From NCBI RefSeq assembly GCF_000145275.1, contig NC_014393.1, positions 4,092,001 to 4,156,000 on the forward strand: a stretch of 64,000 bases of DNA, read 5' to 3'. The position numbers and the translations under genes are program-made. This document shows positions 35,334 through 45,527 of the stretch, in pieces (position 1 is the first letter of the stretch; each line of letters begins with the position of its first letter). The notes under the pieces were generated by a model that saw only the letters and a list, made by a program, of their open reading frames with translations, made no database searches and was not told where the DNA came from. Source of the DNA: Clostridium cellulovorans 743B. Lineage in GTDB: Bacteria; Bacillota; Clostridia; Clostridiales; Clostridiaceae.

Positions 35334-36455
35334 TTAAGCAATTCTTTTTGTAAGCCTCTCTAAAATTTTCCCTATCTTCTTCTCTATAGATTGACTAAAT
35401 TTCCCAATATTAATTCTTTTAAAAATATTATACCTAATTAAATCTATTAATGAACAAAATACATAAATTATAACAGCAGTGGTTACTACTGCAAAGAATA
35501 ACTTTATAGAATTAAATTTATAAAATGTCTGAAAACTCTTCCCAATAATATGTACCTTAACTAGTGGATGTAAATGTATTAAATAAACACTAAAAGATAC
35601 TGGTGCAAATACTTTTATTATTTTTTTCATAATATTCTTCTTAAAATCACATTTAGAAAAATATAATAATAAGCTTACTCCAGCCACGAAAATCAGTGGT
35701 GCCGTATACTTAACTAAAAATTCAGAGCCTTTAGCTTCCCCTACCAACTTTGTTGTTACATATTCCAATATAAACTTCCCTATCCAAGTAACAAAAATAG
35801 CACAAAAGTATATAACCAAGTACCATTTCTTTTTAATCTTATCGCCAAAAGAATATTTTTTAATGTATCCACCTACCAAATATAAAATCATTAACCATAA
35901 TGGACTATAGCCATACATGGTATTAAAAATATCTGTTCGAGAAATAGCTGTAATCACAGAGAAAATTATAACTATAGTAATTATTAATTTTAATGAATTA
36001 CGCTGACTTAATGTATTAATCAAATGATTTAAGAATGGTATAAAAAAGAACATCGCAAAATATGCAGTGAAATACCAATATTGTTTTCCAACAACCGGCA
36101 AAACGGTATTTATTGCTGCTTTTATACTAACTGAGTTTGGCACGAATATAGCAAAGATCATAGTTATAATCACTGTATAAAAAACAACCTGCAACCATAA
36201 GGAAATTATTCTATAGTATTTAAACTCTATATCAACGGAAACATATCCACTTATTAATGCATAACAATTAACGGCACATAATGATGCTATTTCCAAGAAC
36301 CATACGATTTCATAATTGGTCGATAACATGTCTGTATTTTCTAAAATGCCACCTTGGCCCAATATATGCAAAATCACCACCATAAACATCGATATCATTC
36401 TTAATAAATCAATACCCAGCTTTCTATCTTTTGGTAACGAAGAACTACTATCCAA
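35334..36455 (-). CDS. Acyltransferase family 3 membrane protein
   Basis: 373 residues with about ten membrane helices, starting at TTG 36455 (AGGGGGA upstream). The N-terminal LGIDLLRMISMFMVVILHIL contains the conserved R-x10-H of acyltransferase 3 (OafA/WecH) proteins, which move acyl groups, usually acetyl, across the membrane onto sugars or cell-wall polymers. HPLVKVHIIG and the C-terminal Lys-rich tail are also typical. It sits just upstream of the ligase/lipoprotein cluster and may be its first gene. Confidence 0.85.
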   Translation of the reverse strand: MDSSSSLPKDRKLGIDLLRMISMFMVVILHILGQGGILENTDMLSTNYEIVWFLEIASLCAVNCYALISGYVSVDIEFKYYRIISLWLQVVFYTVIITMIFAIFVPNSVSIKAAINTVLPVVGKQYWYFTAYFAMFFFIPFLNHLINTLSQRNSLKLIITIVIIFSVITAISRTDIFNTMYGYSPLWLMILYLVGGYIKKYSFGDKIKKKWYLVIYFCAIFVTWIGKFILEYVTTKLVGEAKGSEFLVKYTAPLIFVAGVSLLLYFSKCDFKKNIMKKIIKVFAPVSFSVYLIHLHPLVKVHIIGKSFQTFYKFNSIKLFFAVVTTAVIIYVFCSLIDLIRYNIFKRINIGKFSQSIEKKIGKILERLTKRIA

Positions 36456-36628
36456 AATTAGATCCCCCTAACTACTTTTACAATATAAATAAGAACTCGT
36501 TTTAATGAATCTATAGTACTAAAAACACACCTTTACAGCACGAAAATTTTCTAACTCTAAATACAGATCTTTTTAACCATATAAAATTAAACCGTTTATC
36601 CTGAATTAGTATATACACCTTTTATTTC

Positions 36629-39016
36629 TTAATGATCACGATGTATGATATAGTTTAATAAATGCTTAAGAAAGGTTGTGCTAAGTTTCATCTCTTGTAA
36701 TATTTCCATTGCAAAACAATAATGCTGCCACATTTCTTTTTTAGCCTCTTCTAATCCTAATATTGATACAAAAGTTGAACTATTATTTTCGGCATCCTTA
36801 CCGATGTTTTTTCCTGTTAATCTTACTTCACCTTCTACATCTAACAAGTCATCCTTTATCTGAAAAGCTATGCCAGCATGATAAGAGAACTTTTTGAGAG
36901 CTTCCATCTCTACTTGATCTCTTGCTGCTAAAATTGCAGGCATCATAAGTGCTGCTTCAAAGCCCTTACCAGTCTTATAAAAGCACATCATATTCAACTG
37001 CTCTAAGGTCAATTGCTTTCCCTTAGCTTCTAAATCCATCGTTTGACCTTTACATAAATCTGCAGTGGTTTCTGTAGAATATCGAATCAGCTTTAAAACA
37101 TTTCTTAAATCAAACTGTTGGAGAAATGTTTGTTCCTCAATAGCCTTTTGTGTTAAAAAAAGTCCAGTTAATTCTGCTATAGCAACATTATATACCTTAT
37201 GCACTGTCGGACGTCCTCTACGAATATCTGCATTATCCTGTGCTGGTAAATCGTCAAATATAAGTGAAGCAGTATGCATGTATTCTAGTGACCTAAGAAG
37301 CGGCAACATTTCTGATTCCTTTAATCCATATTCCTTAACACCCATAACCCAAGCCATTATAGGTCTTAATCTCTTTCCATCACCTCGCAAGCTATAATTA
37401 GCAGCATTACTTATAAAGTCTTCCATCAAAGAAACCTTCTCATCTTTTGGAATATCTAAAGACTCATTTACTTGCTTACGCACGGTTTCAATGATATCTG
37501 AAAATTCCTCCTTCTCTTTTTGCTCATTTTTTATATTCGTAACCATATGGTCTCGAAGCAATTTATCAAAAAAGTCCACATTCTCTGCTTTTTCAACCAT
37601 ATCTTGAATTAACTTATTAAACTCTGGACTTTTAGGAGAAAAAATTTCCATAACTTCATTATAGATGTCGTTCCCCATTCGTTCTTTAAAGCGTTTGAGT
37701 CCGTTTACTGCACGATCCAAAATAACTTCACAAGTCTTAGTGTCTGAATTATATACGTTATGTATTAAATTTGAAATGACTGTCCAGTAAAGTTCAAATG
37801 GATTTATAAGATCTGATCGCTTATCATAATATTTCATATAATAAGTATACGGTGTTACAGCTCCCTCTTTCATATCATCAAACATATCTGCAAAATCATC
37901 TGCTAATTGATTATAAATGCCATAAAAAAATGTTCGGTTATCAAAGCCTATATCTTCAGGGGCACCGATTACTGAGCGAGTAATTAATCTAGAAGAAGCT
38001 GACTTTAAAATAATAGGAATAAAAATCTCCTCATTACTATAATCTTCATTATTTATATCCTTAATACGATCTACCTCTTGAGAATTAAAAAATACATATG
38101 CTTGATCTAAAAATGCTTTCAACTTCTCTGGCTTCTGATGATTTTTAATATACTCAAAAGCTTCCTTAAGTTCACTATGGACATATCCTATTAACTTCTG
38201 ATTATTTCCATGCCACGCACCTAATTCTGGCACTGTTCCTGTAACAAGAGTGGTACGTATTAAATCAGAATACTTTTCTTCCTCATCAATAGATAAAATC
38301 TTTGCATCTAAAAGATCATCAATGAATGGATATGTAAGCCCATAAGAATACCCTAACCTAATAGCCTCCTCAATTTTTCTTTTACGCGCTTCCTTTGATA
38401 ATTCCTCACCCATTTCTTCAACTTGGTGCATAGTTACCCCTGCAATGATTTTAATAAGTTTTCTTTGAGCTTCCTCAGCATTCATCTCCGCTGGAATATT
38501 AGAAGCTACAGTCTTTAACTTCTCTACTAGCCAAATCATAGTTGCTTCGATGCCTTCCTCTTGGGCTTTTCGATATAAGTTAGCTGTGCTGATGCTATCA
38601 GTTTTATCTCCTGACTTTTCTTTTTTACTCTCCTTCGTTAGATGATCTCTTAGCTTATTAACTGTACGCTGAATTCTCGCTTCTGTGTCTGAATCATCCA
38701 AAGTCTTTCCTAGATCACGCATAAAAATATAGGCGATACTTCGTTCCAAATAACTGTCTAATTCCCCTGTATAATCTAACCATTTAATATAATTATGATA
38801 GTCTTTTGAAACAGAGTTTTTCTTTCTTCTAGAGAATATTGATAATAATGACCATCGCTGTACATGATTACTCTTCCACATTTGTATATCCCTTGTTAAA
38901 GTAGAAATATAGCTCTTTTTCACTACCTGTTGATGTAATGACTTAAAGTAATAAGCGGCCTTCTGTTCTGCTATCTGATAAAATTCATCTGCCTTCTTAA
39001 CTAATTCATTATTCAT
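36629..39016 (-). CDS. Polyprenyl synthase fused to a large N-terminal helical domain
   Basis: 795 residues against ~300 for a normal trans-prenyl synthase. The C-terminal ~300 residues carry all active-site motifs: GDGKRLRP (545-552), first Asp-rich motif DDLPAQD (588-594) with RRGRPTVHK, and second motif KDDLLD (721-726). They should build linear isoprenyl diphosphates from IPP. The N-terminal ~490 residues are all-helical and hold YPFIDDLLD (229-237) and ADDFADMFDD (372-381), which look like Asp-rich motifs of class I terpenoid enzymes, so this part may be a second, diverged domain acting on the prenyl product. No membrane helices. Monocistronic. Confidence 0.85.
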   Translation of the reverse strand: MNNELVKKADEFYQIAEQKAAYYFKSLHQQVVKKSYISTLTRDIQMWKSNHVQRWSLLSIFSRRKKNSVSKDYHNYIKWLDYTGELDSYLERSIAYIFMRDLGKTLDDSDTEARIQRTVNKLRDHLTKESKKEKSGDKTDSISTANLYRKAQEEGIEATMIWLVEKLKTVASNIPAEMNAEEAQRKLIKIIAGVTMHQVEEMGEELSKEARKRKIEEAIRLGYSYGLTYPFIDDLLDAKILSIDEEEKYSDLIRTTLVTGTVPELGAWHGNNQKLIGYVHSELKEAFEYIKNHQKPEKLKAFLDQAYVFFNSQEVDRIKDINNEDYSNEEIFIPIILKSASSRLITRSVIGAPEDIGFDNRTFFYGIYNQLADDFADMFDDMKEGAVTPYTYYMKYYDKRSDLINPFELYWTVISNLIHNVYNSDTKTCEVILDRAVNGLKRFKERMGNDIYNEVMEIFSPKSPEFNKLIQDMVEKAENVDFFDKLLRDHMVTNIKNEQKEKEEFSDIIETVRKQVNESLDIPKDEKVSLMEDFISNAANYSLRGDGKRLRPIMAWVMGVKEYGLKESEMLPLLRSLEYMHTASLIFDDLPAQDNADIRRGRPTVHKVYNVAIAELTGLFLTQKAIEEQTFLQQFDLRNVLKLIRYSTETTADLCKGQTMDLEAKGKQLTLEQLNMMCFYKTGKGFEAALMMPAILAARDQVEMEALKKFSYHAGIAFQIKDDLLDVEGEVRLTGKNIGKDAENNSSTFVSILGLEEAKKEMWQHYCFAMEILQEMKLSTTFLKHLLNYIIHRDH

Positions 39017-39212
39017 AATTTTTAATTACTCCTGCTCAATTTACTCTGTAAATGTTTTCTAGGTTGTAATATTAACAATTATATCATACCTAAGATACTT
39101 GAAACTATAAATTTCCATTATTGAAAGCACATCAAAAACCTGTAGAACTATTCAAATTTCAATAACTTCTATGTAAAATCTTTATTGACGCATATGTTTT
39201 TTTATTACAAAA

Positions 39213-39251
39213 AAAATTATAGGAACATCACTTTGATACTCCTATAATTTT
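39213..39251 (-). terminator. Terminator of the hscC operon
   Basis: 12-bp stem (AAAATTATAGGA/TCCTATAATTTT) with a 15-base loop, followed on the minus strand by a run of Ts (TTTTTTTTG). Confidence 0.8.
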
Positions 39252-39376
39252 ATATCCATAAATACTTCTCTTAAAAATCTACATTGACTTTACCAACAGT
39301 ATATATGTTTACTGTAGAAACGTTCTTGAAACTTATATATAGGCTCTGTGACTTTGAAACTTCTCACAGCAGCTTA

Positions 39377-41074
39377 TTAAAAGTCTCTATCTTCGGTTAA
39401 TCTCTCCAATACCAACTGAAGTCTTTTATAACCATCTTCAATCTTACCTTTATTTCTAGTATTTAAAGCAGCATCAAACTTCATCAACTCTAACTCAAGT
39501 CTTTTTCTAGTGTCACCTATACTTTCTTCGTATAATCTTTCTGCCTTCAATAACAATAACTTATTAGCTTCCTGTTCTCTTGGATGAATTTTTAGATAAG
39601 AAAGTTCTGCCATTCTTTGTTCTATTTCCTCATCTGTCATTTCAACATTTTGACCTTTTATTATGGTCTTTTTTATCTCTCCTGTAGAAACAACCTTTAC
39701 TTGAACCTCTAGGATAGAATTTATATCATAGGTGTAAGTTATATCTATCGCTTCTTCTCCTGCTTTCGCTTTTGGGATATCTATTAAGAGTTCTCCAATA
39801 GATAGATTGTTAGAAGCAAAACGACTTTCACCCTGAAGCACATTTATTCTAAGTTTGCTCTGATTATCTCTGACTGTATAAAGCCTTTCTGTTCTGCTAG
39901 CTGGAATAACCGTATTTCTTTCAATAATAGGATAAAAATATCCAGACTCATACTGGTTTTCTTCTATCTCCTTTGATACTTCTGTTCCAAGGGTAAAAGG
40001 ACATACATCCGTCAAGATAACTTCTTTAATAGCTTCATTTCTTTCTTTCATAGCCGCTTGGATAGCGGCACCTAAAGCAACAACTTCATCTGGATTTACC
40101 GAAGTATTTGGCAATATTTTGAATAACCTGCTAACAAATCTATGAACTATTGGAAGCCTTGTAGCACCTCCAACCATTACTACTTGATCAATATCAGATA
40201 GCTTTACATTAGCATCGGTTAAACTTCTTTTAATTGGCATTCTTATACGTTCTAGCAGTTTTTCACATTGCTTTTCGTACTTATCCATGTCTATAGTCAT
40301 TTCTAAAATCTCGTCATTGATCTTACAAGACATAACAGGAGATTTTTCTGATATAAAACTTCTCTTGCATAACTCTGCCTGTTTCTTTATGTGAACCACA
40401 GTCTTATGCTCTAATTCCTCCAATTTAATACCTTTCTCACTTAAAAACATATCCACAAGTACTTCTGTAAAGTCCTCTCCTCCAAGAAAATTATCTCCAG
40501 CTACCGCATGTACCTCTAAAATATTTTGGAAAAGTTCTAGAATAGATACATCGAAGGTACCTCCGCCTAAATCAAATACTAAGAAACGAGTATCCTTATT
40601 TTTCTGATATAAACCATAAGCTATAGCTGCAGCAGTTGGCTCACTTATGATACGTTCCACCTTTAATCCTGCCAGTTCTCCTGCCCTTTTAGTAGCTTTT
40701 CTTCTAGCATCATTAAAATAAGCAGGAACGCTGATTACCGCTTCTGTTACTTCTTCACCTAAATAAGCTTCAGCATCTTCCTTTAAAGAACGAAGTATAA
40801 AAGAGGATAATTCCTCCGCTTTAAACTCCTTATTTCTTAAGGTATACTTTTTTTCTGTACCCATATCTCTTTTAAAAACACTAGCACTAGCATTGGGATA
40901 CATGAGCATTCGCTCTTTGGCAGTTTCCCCTACATAGATTTGTTCATTTTCATCTATACTGACTACTGATGGAGTCAAATGTTTTCCTAAACGATTAGGA
41001 ATTATTTTGGGTCCATCTTCTGTAAAATAAGCCGCTAAACTGTTTGTTGTTCCTAAATCAATACCTATAATCAT
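39377..41074 (-). CDS. hscC: HscC-type Hsp70 chaperone
   Basis: 565 residues, shorter than DnaK (~610), like HscC. The ATPase domain has IIGIDLGTTNSLAAYF, SVPAYFNDARRKATKRAGE, EPTAAAIAYGLY, VFDLGGGTFDVSIL and VMVGGATRLPIVHR. The substrate-binding region (about 370-490) contains TLGTEVS and NTVIPASRT; the lid is short. Second gene after a very large J-like/TPR protein, 12 bases apart, so the pair probably works as a dedicated chaperone unit, as HscC does with DjlB/DjlC in E. coli. Confidence 0.9.
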   Translation of the reverse strand: MIIGIDLGTTNSLAAYFTEDGPKIIPNRLGKHLTPSVVSIDENEQIYVGETAKERMLMYPNASASVFKRDMGTEKKYTLRNKEFKAEELSSFILRSLKEDAEAYLGEEVTEAVISVPAYFNDARRKATKRAGELAGLKVERIISEPTAAAIAYGLYQKNKDTRFLVFDLGGGTFDVSILELFQNILEVHAVAGDNFLGGEDFTEVLVDMFLSEKGIKLEELEHKTVVHIKKQAELCKRSFISEKSPVMSCKINDEILEMTIDMDKYEKQCEKLLERIRMPIKRSLTDANVKLSDIDQVVMVGGATRLPIVHRFVSRLFKILPNTSVNPDEVVALGAAIQAAMKERNEAIKEVILTDVCPFTLGTEVSKEIEENQYESGYFYPIIERNTVIPASRTERLYTVRDNQSKLRINVLQGESRFASNNLSIGELLIDIPKAKAGEEAIDITYTYDINSILEVQVKVVSTGEIKKTIIKGQNVEMTDEEIEQRMAELSYLKIHPREQEANKLLLLKAERLYEESIGDTRKRLELELMKFDAALNTRNKGKIEDGYKRLQLVLERLTEDRDF

Positions 41075-41086
41075 ATGCTACCTCTA

Positions 41087-44000
41087 TTACTTCTTTATAC
41101 TTAATTCTTTTATTTTAGTATAATAATGCAAATTATCTGGTGAAATACTCAAAGCCTTTTTATATTTTTCCAAAGCTCCTGCATAATCATTTTCTAACTC
41201 AAGCATAAGTGCTTCCAATTCCAATAGTTCATAACAAGTACAGTAGGTACAATGAGTACAATTTAAAGTATTTTTCATAGTATTAATATAATGCTGAGTT
41301 CTACCATATTCCCCGATATTATAATTCATAAGAGCGATGCTATAAAGCCTTAATTTACGATATTCTGGATTGCTTAATGCACCTTCAATACTTCCATACT
41401 TGCTATAATAAAGACTATTAATTTTATCTACATAGGCTACACCTTTTTTCTCTTTTCCTAACTCTTTTAGGCAAGTTAAGATATTACTTAATGCATCTTC
41501 TTGTTTTTCTGAATCATATTTTGTAGCAATCTTGTATGCCTTTTTATAGTACTTTAAAGCCTTTTTCTTGTTTCTTTCAAGCCAAAGCATATAGTCTCCC
41601 ATCTTTATATATGGCATAGCGTTTTTAGAAAAACTCTTTATTGCTTGCTTATAAAGTTTATAAGACTCTCTTGCATTTCCTTCGTAGGCAAATATATCTC
41701 CACCCTCTAAAAGAAAATCCATTACCCAGTCTTCCTCAAGTTCAAAAATCTTTTCAACTTGATCTAGAGCCTTAGTCCAATCACCTATCTGTTTATATAC
41801 ATCAAGAATTCTTTTATTTGCCCATATAGGATTATCACCTTTTTCAGCTATCATTTCATAAATTTCAATAGCTTTTTCATATTGACCTATTATCCTATAA
41901 TAAACTGCCATATTTCTATGTGGAAGAAACTCACCATCTTTTACACGTTCAATGGACAGCTTATAAAATTCATACGCTCTATCAAGGTCACCTAAAACCT
42001 TACATGCATATCCTGCGTTGTTATATGGATATGCATCATCCTCATTATATTCACTTGCTTTTTCAAAAGCTTTAACCGCGTCTTCCATATTATATGCATC
42101 TAAATATATAAGGCCTAATTCAGTATAATAATAACAATTCGGGTTTATTTCAACCTGTCGTTTTTCATACTCTACTGCTAATTTATAATTTTCTTGATCA
42201 TAACTTTGCTCATGTCTTCTTTTATAAATCTCTGCTAATTCACCATGGACATATAGATGGTTTGGATAATCTTCAACTACTTTTAGGTAGCACTCAATAG
42301 CTTCATTTTCTTTTTCCTGACCTATTGCAGTATAGCAAATTCCCATACTATAATAGAGATTAGTTCTCTCTGGTTCTTTGCTAAGCATTTCTTTATACAT
42401 AAGAATGCAAGTCTGGTACCTTTTTAAAGCATAAAGAATATCACCTTTCAGCATCAAGCTATTATAACTAGGTTTAAGTTCTAATTTCTTCTCTATAATT
42501 TCCAATGCACTTTCATTTTCATTCATATCATAATAGCACTTTGCCTGTTCATGAAGAATGCTCTCTATTTCCTCTAAATCTCCTAATTCTTTTTGAGCCT
42601 CTATATAAAGTTTTTCTAATTCTTCTACAACTTCTTTTCTTTCTTGATTGCTATCAGCTGTAATTCTTCTATTTTCTAGTTCTAAAAGTAAAAGTTTATT
42701 ACTTTGAACCTCTTCTTCTTTTGCTCGATTAATTACTACTAAAACATCTTCCCATCTATCATAATATTGATAAACCTTTACTGCAAATATATATGGACTT
42801 GCATCTCCAGGATAGATTTCTATAGCATTATGGTAATCATCAATAACTTCTCTATACATATTCAAATTATAATAAGCTTCTTGTCTATAAAGATATGCTG
42901 GAAAATACCCCTTATCTGTTCTTAGAATTTCATCACAAACATCAACACAACGCTTATCATCACCCATTTTTAGTAATGCTTGAGCTTTTGCTGATAGATA
43001 TAAAAGAACATTAGAAATATTCTGCTCTTCCTTAACTGCTAAATCAATATATTCAATGGACTTGTTTAAATCTTCTATTTTTTCCTCTTTTTTCACGGCA
43101 AAATGATAATGACATTTTGCCATAAAATAATAAGCTAAACCTGTCCTTTTTAACCTACGTGCTATCTTTTCTGTACCATCATCTTCAGTATTTAATATAG
43201 CCTCTAACCATTTTTCAACACATGGAAAGCCTTTGTCATAATCACCTTGTTCTAAATATACACGGCTCATCAAGTTGTTATAATCGTAATAAACTTCATC
43301 ATCAACTTCCATAGTGCTTATTAACTCAACGCACTGATTAAAAAGCTTATTTTGGTAAAAGCACCAGCCTAACTCTACCCTAAGTTCGTTGTTCTTAGGT
43401 TCTCTTTCTAGCTGTTGTTTCATTTCTTCAATCAAGGCTACATTAGCTTTTTGCATTCCTTCACGAAGATGCTGGCTATAACTATCTATTTCAAGTAAAT
43501 CTATATACCTTTCTTTTGCTTCCTTATATTCTCCCTTTTCCAAATAATAATCCGCAAGAAGAACCTTTGCTCCAAAATATTCTGGGTCAGCTTCAAGAAT
43601 AGCTGTACACTCTTCATATACATTTTCAAGTTCGCCGCACTCTAAATACATTTCAGCAATGTAATATCTTATGTAAAGTGCCTCATATTCTGTACCTTGA
43701 AGCTTCTTTGCAATTTCTTTAGCTTCCTCAAACCTTTTATGTATTGAAAAATATCGAAGTTTCTCTACCTCAAGGTATGGATGCCATAGATCAATTTCCT
43801 GTAGCTTTTTTAGTACTTCCTCTGAATCATCATATCTGTTCTCACTATTAAGTGTTTTAAAATCCGAATATAATCTTATAAATTCATCTATATCCCCATC
43901 ATCAGCACCCTGAAATTCTGAATAGCTAATCCAATCTTTTGTTTCAGAATCTTCCGTGATGTAGTTTATAAAGTCCACTGGGAATTTTTCATATAACTCT

Positions 44001-44425
44001 TCCTTAATATCTGTAAGTTGAAAAGTATCTACAATCAACCTCCATACTATTCCTGGTAAACGATAATGATCCATTAAAAAAGCAAGTAAAGCTTCCATTA
44101 CTTCATTGCATGTATCAAAATCTTTGCAAACCTCGTCATCAAATAATTCACGCCAACATTCAAGATTAATCCTTGAAGATCTTTTCTTATATACATCCTC
44201 TACTCTTTGTATCCATTTCGAAATGGGTGTATCTGAAATTTCTTCTTCCTCAACAATATTTGATAACCTAATTGCTTCTTCATATGCTTCTCTAAGGAGT
44301 TTAAACCCTTCTGGATCATCCTCTGGGTTAACCTTCACTAACTTTCCTCGATAAGCTTTTTTAATTATATTAGTATCTTTAGTCTCATCTACACCTAAAG
44401 TATCAAACACTTTTTTCTTATCCAT
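41087..44425 (-). CDS. Giant J-domain-like/TPR co-chaperone paired with HscC
   Basis: 1112 residues. The first ~60 residues resemble a J domain (VFDTLGVDETKDTNIIKKAY, then EGFKLLREAYEEAI), but HPD is replaced by NPE in KLVKVNPEDDPEG, as in other HscC-linked J-like proteins. From about residue 190 to the end are many TPR-type helical repeats (for example AKVLLADYYLEKGEYKEAKE, AYPYNNAGYACKVLGDLDRA). Near the C-terminus is a compact Cys cluster, CTHCTYCTC, of possible metal-binding use. Cytoplasmic. It probably scaffolds clients for the HscC chaperone next door. Confidence 0.85.
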   Translation of the reverse strand: MDKKKVFDTLGVDETKDTNIIKKAYRGKLVKVNPEDDPEGFKLLREAYEEAIRLSNIVEEEEISDTPISKWIQRVEDVYKKRSSRINLECWRELFDDEVCKDFDTCNEVMEALLAFLMDHYRLPGIVWRLIVDTFQLTDIKEELYEKFPVDFINYITEDSETKDWISYSEFQGADDGDIDEFIRLYSDFKTLNSENRYDDSEEVLKKLQEIDLWHPYLEVEKLRYFSIHKRFEEAKEIAKKLQGTEYEALYIRYYIAEMYLECGELENVYEECTAILEADPEYFGAKVLLADYYLEKGEYKEAKERYIDLLEIDSYSQHLREGMQKANVALIEEMKQQLEREPKNNELRVELGWCFYQNKLFNQCVELISTMEVDDEVYYDYNNLMSRVYLEQGDYDKGFPCVEKWLEAILNTEDDGTEKIARRLKRTGLAYYFMAKCHYHFAVKKEEKIEDLNKSIEYIDLAVKEEQNISNVLLYLSAKAQALLKMGDDKRCVDVCDEILRTDKGYFPAYLYRQEAYYNLNMYREVIDDYHNAIEIYPGDASPYIFAVKVYQYYDRWEDVLVVINRAKEEEVQSNKLLLLELENRRITADSNQERKEVVEELEKLYIEAQKELGDLEEIESILHEQAKCYYDMNENESALEIIEKKLELKPSYNSLMLKGDILYALKRYQTCILMYKEMLSKEPERTNLYYSMGICYTAIGQEKENEAIECYLKVVEDYPNHLYVHGELAEIYKRRHEQSYDQENYKLAVEYEKRQVEINPNCYYYTELGLIYLDAYNMEDAVKAFEKASEYNEDDAYPYNNAGYACKVLGDLDRAYEFYKLSIERVKDGEFLPHRNMAVYYRIIGQYEKAIEIYEMIAEKGDNPIWANKRILDVYKQIGDWTKALDQVEKIFELEEDWVMDFLLEGGDIFAYEGNARESYKLYKQAIKSFSKNAMPYIKMGDYMLWLERNKKKALKYYKKAYKIATKYDSEKQEDALSNILTCLKELGKEKKGVAYVDKINSLYYSKYGSIEGALSNPEYRKLRLYSIALMNYNIGEYGRTQHYINTMKNTLNCTHCTYCTCYELLELEALMLELENDYAGALEKYKKALSISPDNLHYYTKIKELSIKK

Positions 44426-44537
44426 TTATACTCTCCACATAATTCCTATTGATGTTTTTATATTAACTTTAACTCGTTGTGCTAGTTAAATACGTTGGCA
44501 ATACTTACAAATAGAAAAACTCCAGCATATTTGCTAA

Positions 44538-44573
44538 CCTATCATTAAAAAACACGACTAATCTAATGATAGG
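44538..44573 (+). promoter_or_regulatory. Hairpin covering the transposase ribosome binding site
   Basis: CCTATCATTA (44538-44547) pairs perfectly with TAATGATAGG (44564-44573), whose last bases belong to the AGGAGG site of the transposase. Transcripts entering from outside would fold and hide the site, as in known IS protection hairpins. Function is inferred. Confidence 0.55.
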
Positions 44574-44585
44574 AGGCTAACTTAT

Positions 44586-45527
44586 ATGCCAGAGTTTAAT
44601 AAAGATTTTATCATAACAATAAACAACTTAAAAGATTTTATTGTTGTCACTTATGTTATAATTGATGATTTTTACCAAAAGGTAACTCCAGCATTTATTA
44701 TGAACCGTCGCAATATTGATAAGTCAGTAATGTCTGATAGCGAAATCATTACTTTATCTTTAGTAGGCGAACTCTTAACCATTGACTCTGAAAAAGCTTG
44801 GTTTGGGTTTTGTTCTAAAAACTTACGAGATCTGTTCCCTAATTTTTGTAGTAGAACAAGATTTCATAGAGTAAGAAAATCCTTATTTCGAGTCACAGAT
44901 GCAATACGTAAGGAATTTATGAAATTTCTTAACTATCAATATGATCGAATAAGAATTGTAGATAGTATGCCTATTCCTGTGTGTAAATTTGGTAGAGCTC
45001 ACTTTCATAAGTCATTTAAGCCGAAGGCTGCCTACGGGCGATGCGCTTCGAAAAAAGAGACATATTACGGCTTCAAATTACATGCATTAGTTGCTTTAGA
45101 TGGCTATATCACAGACTTCTCTATTACTGCTGCAAACATTGATGATAGAGACGCAGTCTGGGAACTTATAGATAATTCAGTTGTTAATACACTAATAGGC
45201 GATAAAGGCTATATAGGTCAAAAGATTGCTTCGCAATTAAAAGAGATAATGGATATTAATCTTCTAACCATAAGTCGTAATAACAGTAAAATTAAACTTT
45301 TAAAACCACTTAGGCAACTCATATTCAAGGCTCGTCGTAGAATAGAAACCACTTTTTCTCAGCTCTCCGAGCAATTGAATATACAGAGGGTTCTTGCAAA
45401 GTCAACTTGGGGCTTTGCTACAAGAATAGTAAATAAAATATTAGCTCATAATCTTTGTTATTTTATAAATAAAATCTTAAATATAGGTATAGATACAGCA
45501 AAGATTAAGACATTAATATTTGGATAA
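44586..45527 (+). CDS. IS982-family transposase
   Basis: 313 residues, full length. DDE residues: Asp in RIVDSMPIPVCKFGRA, Asp in NTLIGDKGYIGQKI, Glu in RRRIETTFSQLSEQ. The motif KETYYGFKLHALV is typical of IS982. No frameshift, so transposition is possible. AGGAGG site eight bases upstream. Confidence 0.93.
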   Translation: MPEFNKDFIITINNLKDFIVVTYVIIDDFYQKVTPAFIMNRRNIDKSVMSDSEIITLSLVGELLTIDSEKAWFGFCSKNLRDLFPNFCSRTRFHRVRKSLFRVTDAIRKEFMKFLNYQYDRIRIVDSMPIPVCKFGRAHFHKSFKPKAAYGRCASKKETYYGFKLHALVALDGYITDFSITAANIDDRDAVWELIDNSVVNTLIGDKGYIGQKIASQLKEIMDINLLTISRNNSKIKLLKPLRQLIFKARRRIETTFSQLSEQLNIQRVLAKSTWGFATRIVNKILAHNLCYFINKILNIGIDTAKIKTLIFG

